Source: Tenrec ecaudatus (lineage: Eukaryota; Chordata; Mammalia; Afrosoricida; Tenrecidae). Taken from it: 64,000 bases of DNA. How positions within the stretch are numbered: the stretch's first letter is position 1; every line of letters begins with the position of its first letter. Position numbers and translations under genes: made by a program. Below, piece by piece: positions 1-10,824 of the stretch. The notes under the pieces were generated by a model. It was not told where the DNA came from. It worked only from the letters and a program-made list of their open reading frames with translations, and searched no databases. The stretch covers positions 126,467,731-126,531,730 of the forward strand of contig NC_134535.1 of the NCBI RefSeq assembly GCF_050624435.1, in the 5' to 3' direction.

Positions 1-1885
1 GCACCTCAGCTAAGGGAGGGGGTTTAGGGGGCTCAGGGAGGGGGCCGGGACGATGTCACCAAAGGGCAGGCCGGGGCTCAAAGGGGCTGTGGGGACAGAA
101 AGCAGAACTAGGACTTTTCCCCGAAGCACAACCCCTTCCCAGGAGGAAACTGCAGCCCCATCATGCCCAGCCCCACAGGAAACCACGTGATGGAAAAAAC
201 ACAAAACTCCTCCTGGGGAGAGTGAGAAGTGAGGTTTCCTCAGCCCCGGGACCAGAGGGGGGGCATTTTCCAACCGCAGGGATGGGGGATGGAGGGAGGG
301 AGCTAGTCTGTCTTGTCCCCTCTGACACCCCCCCCCCCCCCCCCCGTGGGCTCCAGCTCAGAGACCTCAGAGCTTCCTACCCCACCCTTGAGCACCTCAG
401 GCCACCCCCCCACCTGGCAGGGACACGCTGAGGCCCCCAGGTAGAGGGGTGGGGCTGAACCCCCTTCCTCCAGCCCCAGGCAGGAGGAAGTGTCCATGCA
501 AATGCAAGCTGACCACAGGCAAAGAGTTAGCCATTGTGGGGACAAATGCAAATTCCCAAGGAAGAGGAGGGGCCAGAGAAGCCAAAGATAGGGAATAGGC
601 GCTAAGGTCTGGAGGAAGCCCCCCAGGGCCAGGGGCTTTGCTGGAGGGAGGGTGGGTAGGACCCAGGCTCTGAGCACGGGTCACTCGGAGAGACCGCAGC
701 GCAGTCAGCTCCCCTAGCCTTCATACTCCCCCGGCCTGGCCCCTCCTGGACTCTGGTTTCTCTCTGGTGCTTCTGCCAGGCTCTCTGGACCCCAGGCTCT
801 CTGGACCCCGGCCTCGGCCTCGGCCTCCTCCCTGGGGCCTGCTCAGCTCCTCCTCCCTCCCAACCCCATCCACAGGCTACTGCTCTGCAGTCCTGAGCCA
901 GTCTCTCCTGGCCTCCTGCAGGCAAGGCCCAGGCCTGGGGCCAGGAGACAAGGGAACAAAGAGGGTCTGGTGCACGCAGGTGCCGGGGCAGATGCCCACA
1001 GAGGACGCAAGGGAGAGGGGCTGCACCCTTGGGCGAAGAGAGAAACAGAACTCTGGCTTCAGGCAAACTCCAAAGACAGACGTGGCCAATGGCGGCCCCC
1101 AGGCCTCCTTCCTCAGCCTCCCCCCAGGCTCAGGTCAAGGAGGGACGTGAACGGAGATGAGGACGCAGGTGTGGAGATGTCACTCTCGGAGACTGAACAG
1201 GACAGAGAAGGCGCCCGGAGCCAGCTGGCCAACCAACACACACATCCGGAAGGACAGGGCCCCGCTGGCCTGGCCCACGGGGAAAACCCACCCTCCTTCC
1301 AGGGCCCTTAAGTGTCTTAGGCCACACGGTGCTGCCGGGAGCCAGGCAGGCGGGCGGGCAGTCATGCCACGCACTGGGGGTGGTTTCGGGGAGACCGCCC
1401 CAGCTCCGTTCTGTTCTGGGGAGAATGCCTTGAGTATCAGCAGCACCTGGGACACGGGGCGGGACAGTACCAGGACCCACACACAGGCGACCGCGCGACC
1501 ACACGCTGTTTCCAAACCCAGCCCCAGCCATCCTGGGCCGCTGGGAGAAGGCACTGCACGTCCCAACACACGTTGCCCCCCACCCTCCACATCTCCAGCC
1601 GGCTGGCGGAGTGGGGGCAGGCAGGGGCAGCCAGTCCCACAGGCGGAAGAGCTTTCTAACAACAGGGTGGCCTCCTGTCACGAGGGCCTGGGCCGGGCAG
1701 CTGCCTGCACTCCGGAGCAGTGGCCGGCGGCCACCTTCTCTTGCTGCCTCGGTTAGAGGGGAAGGGACAGGGACAGGAGGCTGGCCCTCTGGGACCCCTG
1801 AGGAGGCGTCGGGCCGGGTGGGGCGATGGACGGCCTCCGGGACAGTTGGTTGGAGGGGTGGGTCAGGCTGCGGCGCGGCCCTCAC
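1..1885 (-). other. PTPN6 intron 3 (part), no exon recognised
   Basis: This stretch lies downstream of the last visible PTPN6 exon on the minus strand and is read as intron 3. I looked on the minus strand for the next exon, which begins WYHGHM in the family, and did not find it. The sequence is GC-rich, carries a poly-C run near 329-345, and shows no recognised repeat or splice-flanked coding segment. The longer open frames here lack conserved protein motifs and look like chance frames in GC-rich DNA. Confidence 0.6.
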
Positions 1886-2527
1886 CTCTCGCTGGTCGGG
1901 TCGGAGCAGTTGAGCGGGTACTTGAGGTGGATGGTGGTGCCATCGCGGTCCTGCAGGACACCCTGCTGCTTCGTGTAGAACTCCACCAGCTCCGTCAGCG
2001 TGGCAAACTTCTCCCCTCCATACAGGTCGTAAAAGTCCCCCGAGTTCTGGATCCGAATGTGGGTCACCTGGTCCTTCACCCTGCGGGGCACCGGGCAGTG
2101 AGGCCCAAGGGTGCGGGCATGGAAGTGGACGCAGGGGGGTTGGGGGCCCAGGGGGCAGGGGGAAGGGGGGAGGGGGAATGCTGGGACGGGGAACGGCAGC
2201 GGACAAGGGCCCAGATGAGGGGGTGCTGGGGATGCAGCACGGCCCTGGGGAGCACACAGAGAGCGGTCCGGGCCTAGGCCAACCCCGCGCCTACCTGACA
2301 GACAGGGAGAAGTCTCCTTGGTTCTTTCGACTGGGCCGCGCCAGGAAGCTCCCATGGACGCCACGGCTCTTGAGCAGGGCCTCGGCGTCCAGTCCTCCAA
2401 GGTCTCGGTGGAACCATCTGGGGGGGGGGGTGCAGAGCGTGTAAAGAGGGGTCTGCTGGACACCCCTCCCCAGAACACCTGCCTACGGCCTGTGCCTGCT
2501 GTGAGCCCCCAGCCCTTACCTCACCAT
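1886..2527 (-). CDS. PTPN6: SHP-1 tyrosine phosphatase, first three coding exons (partial)
   Basis: PTPN6 (SHP-1) is a cytosolic protein tyrosine phosphatase that damps signalling in blood cells by docking through two SH2 domains onto phosphorylated ITIM receptors. Only the start is here. Exon 1 ends at 2520 with ATG at 2527 (M-V-R, donor GTAAGG), which is the blood-cell promoter form. Exon 2 is 2295-2417 and encodes [12 protein letters not shown] through the SH2 pocket segment GSFLARPS, whose Arg binds phosphotyrosine. Exon 3 is 1886-2080 and encodes [16 protein letters not shown] through NCSDPTSER. The 326 coding bases stay in phase across both junctions and make the whole N-terminal SH2 domain. 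The C-SH2 and catalytic domains lie beyond position 1. The neighbour upstream is C12orf57, as in human. Identity is very secure. Confidence 0.95.
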
Positions 2528-2760
2528 CCTGGGGGCTCCCCAAGAGGAAGGGGCACAGCGGCAAGTCCCAGCAGGTGAGGTCCAGCCTCCAGCTCAGAGG
2601 CTCCGTGCCAGGCCTCCTCCCCACCCCGGCAGGCAGCGGGTCCTGGCACTGGGGCCTGCCACTGTACTGGCCTGGGGCAGCCGGCAGGGCGGGGACAGGA
2701 AGGGGCGCGGCCGACCCCTTGGGGGAACTCACTCTACTTCTCATTTTAGAACTAAGCAGC
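2528..2760 (-). promoter_or_regulatory. PTPN6: Presumed 5' leader and proximal promoter of PTPN6 (blood-cell form)
   Basis: The bases just upstream (higher coordinates) of the PTPN6 ATG should hold its 5' leader and the internal blood-cell promoter that the family is known to use. No CpG island is seen, which fits a tissue-restricted promoter. I cannot place the start site or name factor sites with confidence. The epithelial first exon, known several kb further upstream in human, was not recognised. Confidence 0.35.
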
Positions 2761-2997
2761 CAGCGGAGCAGGGTGACAGTGGGGGCGGGGAGGGGCCCCA
2801 CTCCCCATAGGTCTGCCATCAAGGGCATCAGGAGCATGGCACTCAGGTGACGCGGCGGCCAAAGACCACGCGTGGGAACCTGCGGGCACCCTCGGGCTCT
2901 CCCCCCCCCCCCCCCGCAGCACCCACCCCCCACCTGGCCAAAGCTCCTGTTAGGAAGAGGAGGAGAGCTATCCTCCCGTGGAGCCTTCCGGCAGGCC

Positions 2998-3195
2998 GAG
3001 GAGCCCTGGTGGCGCGGTGTTTAAGCACTGAGCTGCCCCACTGGAGGACGTGGCCGTCTGCTCCCAGAAAAGACGGACAGCCTTGGGAACCAGGGCATGG
3101 GGGGGCGGGGAGCACTTCTCCCATTGCCATCGGGTCATCCATCCTGAGTTGGAATCCATGGGGGCAGTGGGTGCGGGCTGGGGGCTTGTTGTATG
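2998..3195 (+). mobile_element. AfroSINE (tRNA-derived SINE)
   Basis: The head reads gagccctggtggcgcggtg and goes on with ttaagcactgagctgcc, the tRNA-like A-box part typical of afrotherian SINEs. The tail ends in a Gly/Thr-rich ggttttgtt-like stretch after tccatgggggcagtgggtg. The middle is diverged. Confidence 0.8.
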
Positions 3196-3959
3196 TTGTT
3201 AGGCATTCAGCTCCACGCTCTTCGCAATAAACCCGTGCGACTCGGGCTTTCTGGGGCCCAGGAAGGCTTACAGGAAAGCAGACCCCGAGCCAACTCTTTC
3301 TCTTGCAATCAGGCCCCCCTGACCCCCCTGCAAAATGGGAGCTCTTGTTACCCCTTTGGGGGTACTTGAGGACCTGAAAACGTATCCGGAGCCAGACCGC
3401 ATCCAGGGACTCACCCCCAGACCCTGGGATCCAGTGTGGGAGGTGATCTGGATGACTGTCCCAGCCCCCAGCCAGCCCGGAAGGAACGCCGCGGGAGGGA
3501 CAGACCCATAGCCACGGGCCTGCAGATGCTTAAGAGCATCTCCTCCTGCACCGCGCGGAGGGATGGTCCAAATGACCCCTCAGCCGCCCGGCCCCTTTGC
3601 CCTGCCCACCACCACCCCAGAACTGGACCGGGAAGAAAAGCAGATGGAGGGGATGAGGCAGGGGCACAGCCAGGCAGCCCCACGTCAGTCCCCTTCCCTG
3701 CGTGGCCGGAGCTCGCAGGACTGACTGCCCAGTGTCCTGGTGTCCAGGGACGGAGGGGCAGGTCTGGTGCACTGACTGTCTCAGAGCTTGACCTTTAGAG
3801 ACCCAAAGGTGGGAAGTGAAGGGTGATTTGCTTTCTGTGTCATCCCAAACACAAGCACCACCAAACCCAAACAAGACGGGGTGCGGGAGCCCAATCGAGG
3901 ATGCACCCAGAGGTGCTTTGCTCTGGGGAGGGACACCGGGTGGCTGCAAGCCCGGGCTG

Positions 3960-4200
3960 GCATGGAGGCAGTGCTGGGTTGGCTGTTGTGGTCCAAGCTC
4001 ACGGTGACCCCATGCACGATGCTGCTGCTGCCCCAGTTCGTGGTCACCACGTCGTTTCCACGAGCTAATTCCAGGAACAGATCGCCAGGCCTTTCTTCCT
4101 AGTCCCACCGTGGTCTGGAAACTCCATGGAAACCTACTCAGCATCCCAGCCACACACTGTGTGCAACCGGGACGCAACTGGCAGGTGGGCAGGCTCCTGC
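3960..4200 (-). mobile_element. Afrotherian RTE-tail-family repeat
   Basis: It shares the block ccaggcctttcttcctagtc and the following ctggaaactcc motif with the repeat at 28690-28960, and in reverse complement with 42680-42830. I take it as the non-coding 3' part of the RTE-type LINE found elsewhere in the window. The exact ends are uncertain. Confidence 0.5.
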
Positions 4201-4309
4201 CAAGGAACCACCACCGCCTCTGCAAGGCTTCTCTCTTCCAGACCAGGGGCACAGATACCATAACGCAATCAACTCAACTGTGCACACACACGCACACACA
4301 ACCCCAGGC

Positions 4310-4450
4310 CCCCGCCATCAAGGTGATTCTAACCCCTGGCGGCCCCACAGGACAGAGGGGACAGAGACTGCATCCGAGTGGGGAGCCGCCTCTTTCTCCC
4401 AGGGAGCAGCGGGTGGCTTTGAACGGCTGACTGTGCGTTAGCGGCCCCAC
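4310..4450 (-). mobile_element. AfroSINE, reverse orientation
   Basis: On the plus strand it reads tctcccagggagcagcgggt, then ggctttgaacggctgactgt and gcgttagcggcccc. This is the reverse complement of the AfroSINE head and middle, where a gttcgaacc-like B box is usual. It is diverged. Confidence 0.65.
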
Positions 4451-4637
4451 GGGTCACCCCGCCCCTGCCAGAGAAGCTTCTGGGCAGAGCGGGCGCGTGC
4501 GTTGTGGTCTGGGGGGCACCTGACCCACTCAAGACTGTGCCTCGGGACACCTTTTTTTTAGAGGAGTCAAGTTTAAAGCTTAATGAAAGTCTAATGTTTT
4601 TCACAGGAACAGCTTTGATCAATTTCCTTTCCAAAGA

Positions 4638-4638
<1 letters not shown>

Positions 4639-4680
<42 letters not shown>

Positions 4681-4688
4681 CGCGTGTG
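4639..4688. repeat. (TG)n(CG)n microsatellite
   Basis: About 16 TG dinucleotides are followed by about 7 CG dinucleotides. Such an alternating purine-pyrimidine run can adopt Z-DNA. No gene is near, so it is probably a neutral length-variable marker. Confidence 0.95.
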
Positions 4689-5314
4689 TTCCATTCTCTG
4701 GGTGTGCCTATCACATAGGTCAACCCTGTCCGCCCCTCGGCCTCGGACAGCCACCTGAGAACAAGGCAGGGGTTGTCCCCACTGGGCCAGGCCCCCTTGA
4801 CCTTGCTCACCGTGGGATGTCCCGGCATAGAGTGAATGTCAGTCAACAAACCCATCACAAGCAAGCGCAGTCACAGCCTCCTGGTCCCGCACACGTGAGC
4901 ACACAGCATGACCACAGCAAGCACACCACGTGTGCATGCAGTCCCGCTCCATGCACCGCACCACCCATGCCCGTCCTCACACTCTGTGCACCGTGTGTGC
5001 CAAGGCCCACACATGGTCCTCCCTGCCCACACAGGAAGTTGCAGGCCCGTGTCCAGAACTGAAACTCCCGGCCCATCAAAGGGCAGGGTTCCTCAGAAGA
5101 CTTGAGAGCGGGAAGACAGGCAGACGCCCGGATAAGAGGGCAGGTGTCTGCTGGCCCTTGGCAGGAAAGCAGAACACAGTGCCCAGGGCACCTGCACACC
5201 CACCGCCTGCCCCAGCTGGGACTCACCCTGTGGTGGGGAGTGACTGTGACCACTTTTCAAAGGAGGCTACAGACAGCAGAGCCTGGTAGTTCAGAAGAGA
5301 AAATTATCCCTGTG

Positions 5315-6236
5315 GGAAGTTAGGAGATAAAGACAGAGATCAAGAAGATGGTGCCAGCTATCAAAAGACAGTGTCTGGGGTCTTAAAGACTCGAAGGTAA
5401 ACAAGCGGCCATCTGGCTCAGAAGCAACAAAGTCCACATGGAAGAACACACCAGCCTGTGTGACCACGAGCTGTCGAAGGGATCAGGTATCAAGAATCAA
5501 AGAACAAAAAATCATATCATTGTAAATGTGGGTGAGTGCAGAGTGGAGACTCAAAGCTCATTGGTAGCCAACTGGACACCCTCTTACTGAAGGGTTGTGG
5601 GGAGGAGATGAGCCAGTCAGTGTGCAGGGTAGCAACGATGAAACATACAACTGTCCTCTAGTTCTGAAATGCTTCCTCCCCCTCCCCACTATCCTGATCC
5701 CAATTCTACCTTATAAATCTGGCTAGACCAGAGGATGTACATTGGTACAGATAACAACTGGACACACAGGGAATCCAGGACACATGACTCCTTCGGGATC
5801 AGTGGTGAGAGTAGCGATGCCTAGAGGATGGAGGGAATGTGGGGTGGAAAGGGGGAACCATTTACAAGAATCTAGGTAACACAACGGATGGATGTATGGA
5901 TTGTTATAAGAATTGTATGAGGCCCAATAAAATGATTTTTTAAAAATCTAGGTATAGCCCCCTCCCTGGGGGATGGACAGCAGAGAAGAGGGCAGGGGGA
6001 GACATCGGACAGTGTAACATATGACAAAATAATAATTTATGAATGATGAAGGGTTCATTGAAGCAGTGGGCAGTGGGGAGGGAGGGGAAAATGAGAAGCT
6101 GATATTAAGGACTCAAGTAGAAGGCCAGTGTTTTGAGAATGATGGTGGCAACAAATGTACACGTGTGCTTGACACGATGGATGGATGGATTGTGGCAAGA
6201 GCTGTACGAGCCCCCAATAAAATGATTTTAAAAAGA
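5315..6236 (+). mobile_element. LINE-type (probable L1) 3' end with a nested 66-bp copy
   Basis: The plus strand shows a 5'-truncated retroposon. A long 3' region with a G/A-rich tract near 6065-6090 ends in gagcccccaataaaatgatt followed by A residues (6208-6236). A second, very short 3' end (5879-5944) with its own AATAAA sits inside it. It is flanked by the direct repeat aatctaggta (5869-5878 and 5945-5954), which fits target-primed insertion of a tiny 5'-truncated copy into the older one. The same family recurs in reverse at 40.4, 43.2, 45.3, 48.9 and 49.7 kb. The purine-rich tract and AATAAA end suggest an L1 3' UTR; the family name is not certain. Confidence 0.7.
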
Positions 6237-6479
6237 AGATGATGGGTGGTCTGGAGGAGCAAATGAGGTGACATGAGCTCTAAAAAGTGACTTCCCTTCC
6301 CCAAGGCTGTTACCCCACCTGATCCACGGGCGACCGGTGCAGCCGTGCCTCAGCAGATGCAGGGTGTTGATTTCAGGAACACCCCCATACACACATCCCC
6401 AAATTCAGATGCTCAAGTCTCTGTGCCCCAAACTCACCGCCATCCAGCACACCCCTGCCTCGGGCTTCTGAGGCGGTCA

Positions 6480-6596
6480 CTCTGCACGGGGGCAGACAGC
6501 CTCGTCGTCTCCCTGGGAGCAGCTGGTGGGTTTGAACTGCGGACCTGGCTGTTAGCAGCTCAGCAGTTAGCTGACAGCGCCACCAGGGCTCCTTAG
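6480..6596 (-). mobile_element. AfroSINE, reverse orientation
   Basis: The plus strand ends in gccaccagggctcc after a gggtttgaactgcggacc B-box-like segment and ttagcagctcagcagttagc. This is the reverse complement of the AfroSINE head. It is truncated toward its tail. Confidence 0.8.
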
Positions 6597-6771
6597 TATC
6601 TACATATGATCTACAAAATCCTCCCGTGTTCGTTCAGTCCTCTCTGAATTACACGGAAACACAGAATACAACGTATACACGAAGTAAGGGAATGACATGC
6701 CACACTCCCTATGGGTCTCGAGAGATGCTTTTGACTAATTCACACGGCTTCCCCACTGCTGTCAATCAGGG

Positions 6772-6950
6772 TTGGTGACCTGGTGGCATAATGGTTATAC
6801 ACACTGGGCTGCCAGCTCCAAAGGTCAGCAGTTCTAAACCGCCGGCCCCTCCGCGGGGAAAGACTGGCCTTTCTGCTCCCATGAAGCTCACAGGGGCAGC
6901 TCTATCCTGTGCTATGGGGGTGCGGTGAACATCCATTCTGCAGGGAATAT
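6772..6950 (+). mobile_element. AfroSINE
   Basis: It shows cctggtggcataatggttat and acactgggctgccagc, then ggtcagcagttctaaaccgc and cagggg-cagctctatcctgtg, in the order of the AfroSINE consensus. The tail is degraded. Confidence 0.75.
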
Positions 6951-7379
6951 GGCTTTTCAGGGGGAAGGCTGGGTGAACCTGGGGTGTGTGTGTGGGGGGG
7001 TGTCCCATGTGCACTGAGGGCTGACTGTCCCTGGGGAAAGCTGGTATGTAGCTGGCTTCAGTGCCAAGTGGTTTCCACTGCCAGTCCTCACGCCAACCCT
7101 AAGTAAGGCGCTGCTGGTGTGGCCAGCCACCGTCAGGGCAGCCCCAGCCCCAAGGCACCCCCTGCACAGACAGACCGGACTGCTGGGCCCCACAGGGTTC
7201 TCCGCCTGCTTTCCGGAGGCCGACCACCAGGCAGGCCGTTCTTCCAGGCCTGGACGCTCCGCCACAACCCGCCCGCCCCCAACAGACAGGAGGAGTGCAT
7301 GGGCAGGGTGGGACTCCAACTGGGTCCCGCCTGCCGGAGAATCCTACTAGGGAATCAGCTCCCTGCCCTTCCAACCCTA

Positions 7380-7500
7380 TTTAGTGGGTGTGATTGGTCC
7401 AATTTTAGAAGCCAAATTGAGGTCCAGGAACTTGCCCAAGGTCATGAGCTGGTGAGTGGGAAGGCGAACAAACCACAGCCCTGCCCTGTCCAGCACCCCA
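7380..7500 (-). mobile_element. MIR-like ancient SINE fragment
   Basis: The segment gaggtccaggaacttgccca followed by aggtcatgagctggtgagtg matches the conserved MIR core (gaggctcagagaggttaag...ttgcccaaggtcacacagct). It is old and strongly diverged; strand by convention is uncertain. Confidence 0.5.
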
Positions 7501-8049
7501 GCTCTCTGGGCTGCCGGGAAGTCTGCAGTAGGTAGGCAGCAGGCTGGGGAGCAAGGACTGGTGCTGCCCCAGGCACAGAAGGGACCACCAGGCAGGGCCC
7601 CCTAGAGGAGGGGCTGGGCAGGGCAGCTGGCTGGCATAGACCTGTGAGAGACTGGACGCAGATGCGGAAGACTGCAGCAGGCTGGGCTGAGAGGAATGAA
7701 GGGAGGCCTCGCCATGTCATTTGGAAGGAAAATGAGCATGGCTGGTGTGAGGAAGGGGTCACGGACCAGATGACACAGCAAGGACCTGGGCAGGCGGGGC
7801 GATGCAGACAAAGGAGGGGCAGGCAAGAGTGGAAGAAGCAAGAGTCAGCAGGACCTGAGGCCGACGTGCCCACAAATGCACCAACAGTCTCTAAGCAGTG
7901 TCCCCCAATAATATAATCTCCGTTTCCCAGCAAGGGCCAACCTGCCCCCACTGGTCCTGCCTGTCTCTCTCTCTCTCCACCAGCTGCCTGGGTTTTAGGT
8001 CCACTGCTTGCCAGGCCCTGTGCCTGGGATGTCTGGCTCTTGATTACCC

Positions 8050-8300
8050 CAGGACCCGCACCATCCAGGCCACAGCTCAAATGCCACCACTTCAGGGAAG
8101 CCCTCCCAGATTTCTCCAGCTCGTTACTGCCCCGCGTGGCGCTGGCTCTCGCGGGAAGCTATTTTTCAGCGTCTGCACCACACGCATAAAGATGAGGAAT
8201 TGTGCTGCTCATGGGGTTGGGGCACGTGCCGCCTCCCAGTACCACACGGTCCCGGCACTGCGAGACAGATGCTTCACGTGCATTCGTGAATGAATGACGG
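8050..8300 (+). mobile_element. L2 LINE 3' fragment
   Basis: The segment agctcaaatgccaccacttc followed by agggaagccctcccagattt resembles the well-known L2 3' region, and gtgaatgaatgac near the end resembles the L2 tail. It is ancient mammalian repeat debris. Confidence 0.5.
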
Positions 8301-9365
8301 ACGGGGGCGTGAAGAGAAACGGAAAGAAACTGAACAAAAGCCAGCAGCTCCAGAGTGTGGGGGACTGGGGGGCGGGAAGAAAGGGTGTGAGTGGGGGTGC
8401 TGCTCAGGTGAGGTGTCAGGCTTCAGGCAGACAGGAGGGGGCAGAGGCTAGAGGTGGGAATGTGAGGGAGGGCAGGCATACAGCCTGTCATTTAAGACAA
8501 CATGGGGGGGTGGGGGTGGCGCCGAGGTGCAGGAATGAGCGTGGAGGGTGGGGGTGGGGCGGGGTCTGTGCATCTTGGGGAGGCCGAGTGTGTAAGAACA
8601 GGAAACATGGCCCGGGGCAGTCACACGGCCCCTCCGCCCCATTCCTGCTAGGGATGAGCAGGAACCCCTCCCAACCTAGCAGGAGCCCGGCAAAGCCAAG
8701 TGGGGCAGGGGACTTACCCACGGGACAGCATCTCCCAGGAAAAGTGGGGCTCGCAGGCAGAGGGCCACAGGGGCTGGGGCCGAGCCTGGGCACGGCAGAG
8801 CCCTGACCAGGCCAGGTGAATAGCAGCGCTCGGAAGAATCCGGCTACTTCCTTCTAGCTAGGCACTGCCAGGGACTATGGTACCGTGGGGAAGGGACAAG
8901 CCCCTGAAGGAGGGACAGGTGGGGTGGGGCCAGGCACAGACCGCCCACAGCAGCCCACTTCCCTGTCCAGCCTCGCCAGCCAGTCCAGGGCCGCCTTCCC
9001 TGGGGAAGGGAGGAGTCACCTGGAGCTCCACCTGACGGAGGTGCTGGGGAGGGCTGGTAGTGGCAGAGACCAGGAAATAGCCCAGGCACACGGAAGCCTG
9101 GCAAATAGGGGACCCAAGTGCACAGGCTGGACACCCGTCCTCCAGAGAGGAAGTGCCCGGCAGGCCCAACCACCCAGTGAGTGGTGAGGCGCGAGCAAGC
9201 CTGCCCCTCCTGCCCCCATTCCTTGGGAGGGAGAAAGAGGGGGGCCCCAGGCCTTCCCTGGAGCAGGGGCACTGGAGGATCCAGGAGAAAGACGAGGGAA
9301 CCCAGGCACAGGAGGTGGGCTTCTGGGGTCACAAGGACTGGTGTCAAGGCCGATTCACAGGCAGG

Positions 9366-9371
9366 TTTATT
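9366..9371 (-). terminator. C12orf57: Poly(A) signal of C12orf57
   Basis: AATAAA on the minus strand about 20 bases after the C12orf57 stop codon. It gives a very short 3' UTR, as expected for this compact gene. Confidence 0.85.
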
Positions 9372-9389
9372 ATCTCCCGGGGTGGCCCC

Positions 9390-10345
9390 TCAGCTGGCAG
9401 CCACGCTGCCCCCTGGAGCAGGCCCGTGGGGCGGCAACGTCATGGGTGGCAGGAACAGGGCCTTCAGCTTGCCCGACAGGCTGGCAATCTCAGGGTCCTG
9501 GGCTTCGTAGGTCTTGACCAGGCGGGCAAACTTCAGGACACCTGCAACAGGCAGGGAGCGGACAGTTACCCACAGCCTGGGGAGCACGCTGTCTGCCACT
9601 GGCCTATCTCCTCCTGCGTGGCTGGGATCCGGATGGGAAAGGCGGCTGCAGAGCACCCCAAAGCAGCGTGGCCCTCCCTCCCCGGAGGCAGAGCCCTGTT
9701 AGCAGCCGAGTCACCAGAATCCGGGGAAGGCAGTGTGCACGGGTGGGCGGGCGTGGATGGGGGAGGAAACACGGCTGGGGTGCAGCTCCGCGGGGACCGG
9801 GCCCTGCTCTCGGGTCTCAGTGATTAACGAGGGCCGACTGCGCACGCGCCGTGCGCACGACACGCGGCGGGAGACCCACCTTCCCCGTCGCAGCTGAAGC
9901 CATAGGCTTTGATGACCTCCTGCTGGATCTGCGTGGCCACGGGCAGGACCAGCTGCAGCATCTTGCCCATGTCGTTGCACGCGTTGTCCCGCGCCTCGTC
10001 CAGGCGCACGGCGTTCTCGGGGGCCGAGAAGGCCTGGATGACCTCGGCCAGCACCACTGCCGCCCCGGCAGCGCCCCAGCAGGAGGGGGGGAACAGGGGA
10101 TTAGGGGACCATAGCCCGACGACGTCGCCCCCGTTCCGGACGGGACCCTCCCCACGCTGCACCGGGCAGCGGGGGAGGACCGGCGCGCGGGCTCCCCGCC
10201 CCTCCGACTGCGCCCACGTCCCTGTCTCCCCCCCCCCCACGGCGGCGGCGGCGCGCCCATACCACCCCCCCCACCCCCGGGGAGCAGAGGGCGCCTCACC
10301 CTTGGCCTGCTCGGCGCTGAGCGCCGCGGGCTGGGCCGACGCCAT
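9390..10345 (-). CDS. C12orf57: C12orf57/GRCC10 small conserved protein, three exons
   Basis: This small, highly conserved protein has no enzymatic motif. In human its loss causes Temtamy syndrome with callosal and eye defects; the molecular role is poorly known. Exons are 10300-10345, 9880-10056 and 9390-9541, with donors GTGAGG and GTGGGT. They join in phase to 124 residues, against 126 in human. The N-terminus reads MASAQPAALSAEQAK, two residues (Ser-Thr) shorter than the human form I recall. The middle and end (VVLAEVIQAFSAPENAV, MGKMLQLVLPVATQIQQE, PPMTLPPHGPAPGGSVAAS) are nearly unchanged. The start was chosen because MASA is the family start and lies in the CpG-rich promoter. U7 lies about 240 bp upstream on the same strand. 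Confidence 0.97.
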
Positions 10346-10430
10346 GGAGGCGAGAGCAGGGGCACGTGCAGCGAAGCCGCGGGCAAGGGCCGGCTCCCGA
10401 CAGCGTGCCCGACGCCGGGGGGAAGCGCAG
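9820..10430 (-). promoter_or_regulatory. C12orf57: CpG-island promoter region of C12orf57
   Basis: Dense CpG across exons 1-2 and the region just upstream of the ATG at 10345. It includes a CACGTG E-box near 10369 and a GGAAG ETS-like core near 10454. This is a typical housekeeping promoter with no TATA seen. The start site probably lies within about 100 bp above 10345. Confidence 0.6.
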
Positions 10431-10547
10431 GGGAAGTAGCATCAGCAGCAACCGGAAGCCAGGTCGCACAGCCCCGGGGCTGCACCGGCCGGGAAGCAGG
10501 CACGGAGCCTCGGGAGCGACGTGAACGGAAGGAAAACGTCTCAACTG

Positions 10548-10563
10548 GTCTATTGTTAAGCAG
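10548..10563 (-). terminator. Probable 3' box of U7 snRNA
   Basis: On the minus strand CTGCTTAACAATAGACC starts about 16 bases past the U7 3' end. It resembles the snRNA 3'-box consensus GTTTN0-3AAARRYAGA in position and in its AAYARYAGA-like core. It would direct Integrator cleavage. The match is partial, so the call is by position as much as by sequence. Confidence 0.5.
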
Positions 10564-10578
10564 CTGTTGGATTGGTGT

Positions 10579-10639
10579 GGGGGGTTTTCCGGGAAGACCA
10601 GAAAACCTGCTAGACAAATTCTAAAAGAGCTGTAGCACT
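10579..10639 (-). ncRNA. RNU7-1: U7 small nuclear RNA gene
   Basis: U7 guides 3' end cleavage of replication-dependent histone pre-mRNAs. It base-pairs with the histone downstream element and carries an Lsm10/Lsm11-containing Sm ring. The minus strand starts AGTGCTACAGCTCTTTTAG, with the histone-pairing CTCTTTT segment. It continues into AATTTGTCTAG (10610-10620), the special U7 Sm site, and then a 3' hairpin GGTTTTCTGG / CCGGAAAACC with a TCTTC loop. Human has GGCTTTCTGG / CCGGAAAGCC, so one pair has changed on both sides and pairing is kept, which argues for an active gene rather than one of the many U7 pseudogenes. Octamer, PSE and a 3'-box-like sequence flank it. Its place next to C12orf57 matches the functional human locus. 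Confidence 0.95.
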
Positions 10640-10682
10640 GCCGGAAGTGCCGCGGAGAGAACAGGGCATCTCCTAGGACACC

Positions 10683-10702
10683 GCTATTGGTAAGGGTGAG
10701 CG
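10683..10702 (-). promoter_or_regulatory. RNU7-1: Proximal sequence element (PSE) of U7
   Basis: On the minus strand CGCTCACCCTTACCAATAG lies about 44 to 63 bases upstream of the U7 5' end. That is the correct spacing for SNAPc binding, and TCACCCTTA fits PSE consensus. No TATA box follows, as expected for a Pol II snRNA gene. Confidence 0.85.
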
Positions 10703-10824
10703 GAGGGCGGAGGGCTTCAGACCCCCGTTGGCATATAAGCGGTGCACACTAAGGTAAAATAGAAAAACCTGTTCGAAGGAACTAAGCCGTTTCCTTTCTG
10801 GAGTTTGTGAACGGTAGGATTTTT

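Larger units (their letters stand above)
2761..9345. other. Intergenic interval between PTPN6 and C12orf57
   Basis: About 6.6 kb without a recognisable coding exon. It holds AfroSINEs, two nested LINE-type 3' ends, a TG/CG microsatellite and older MIR and L2 fragments, listed separately. By synteny it should also hold the distal epithelial promoter and first exon of PTPN6, but nothing in the sequence let me place it. Confidence 0.6.

Noticed and set aside
1130-2257. A 375-codon minus frame overlapping PTPN6 exon 3
   Set aside because: It is in a different frame from the SH2 exon and has no recognisable domain.
2998-3040. tRNA gene suggested by A- and B-box-like sequence
   Set aside because: The tRNA-like head belongs to AfroSINEs that recur many times; no cloverleaf forms.
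9817-10617. A 266-codon minus frame across C12orf57 exons and U7
   Set aside because: It runs through introns and the U7 gene in the wrong frame for C12orf57.
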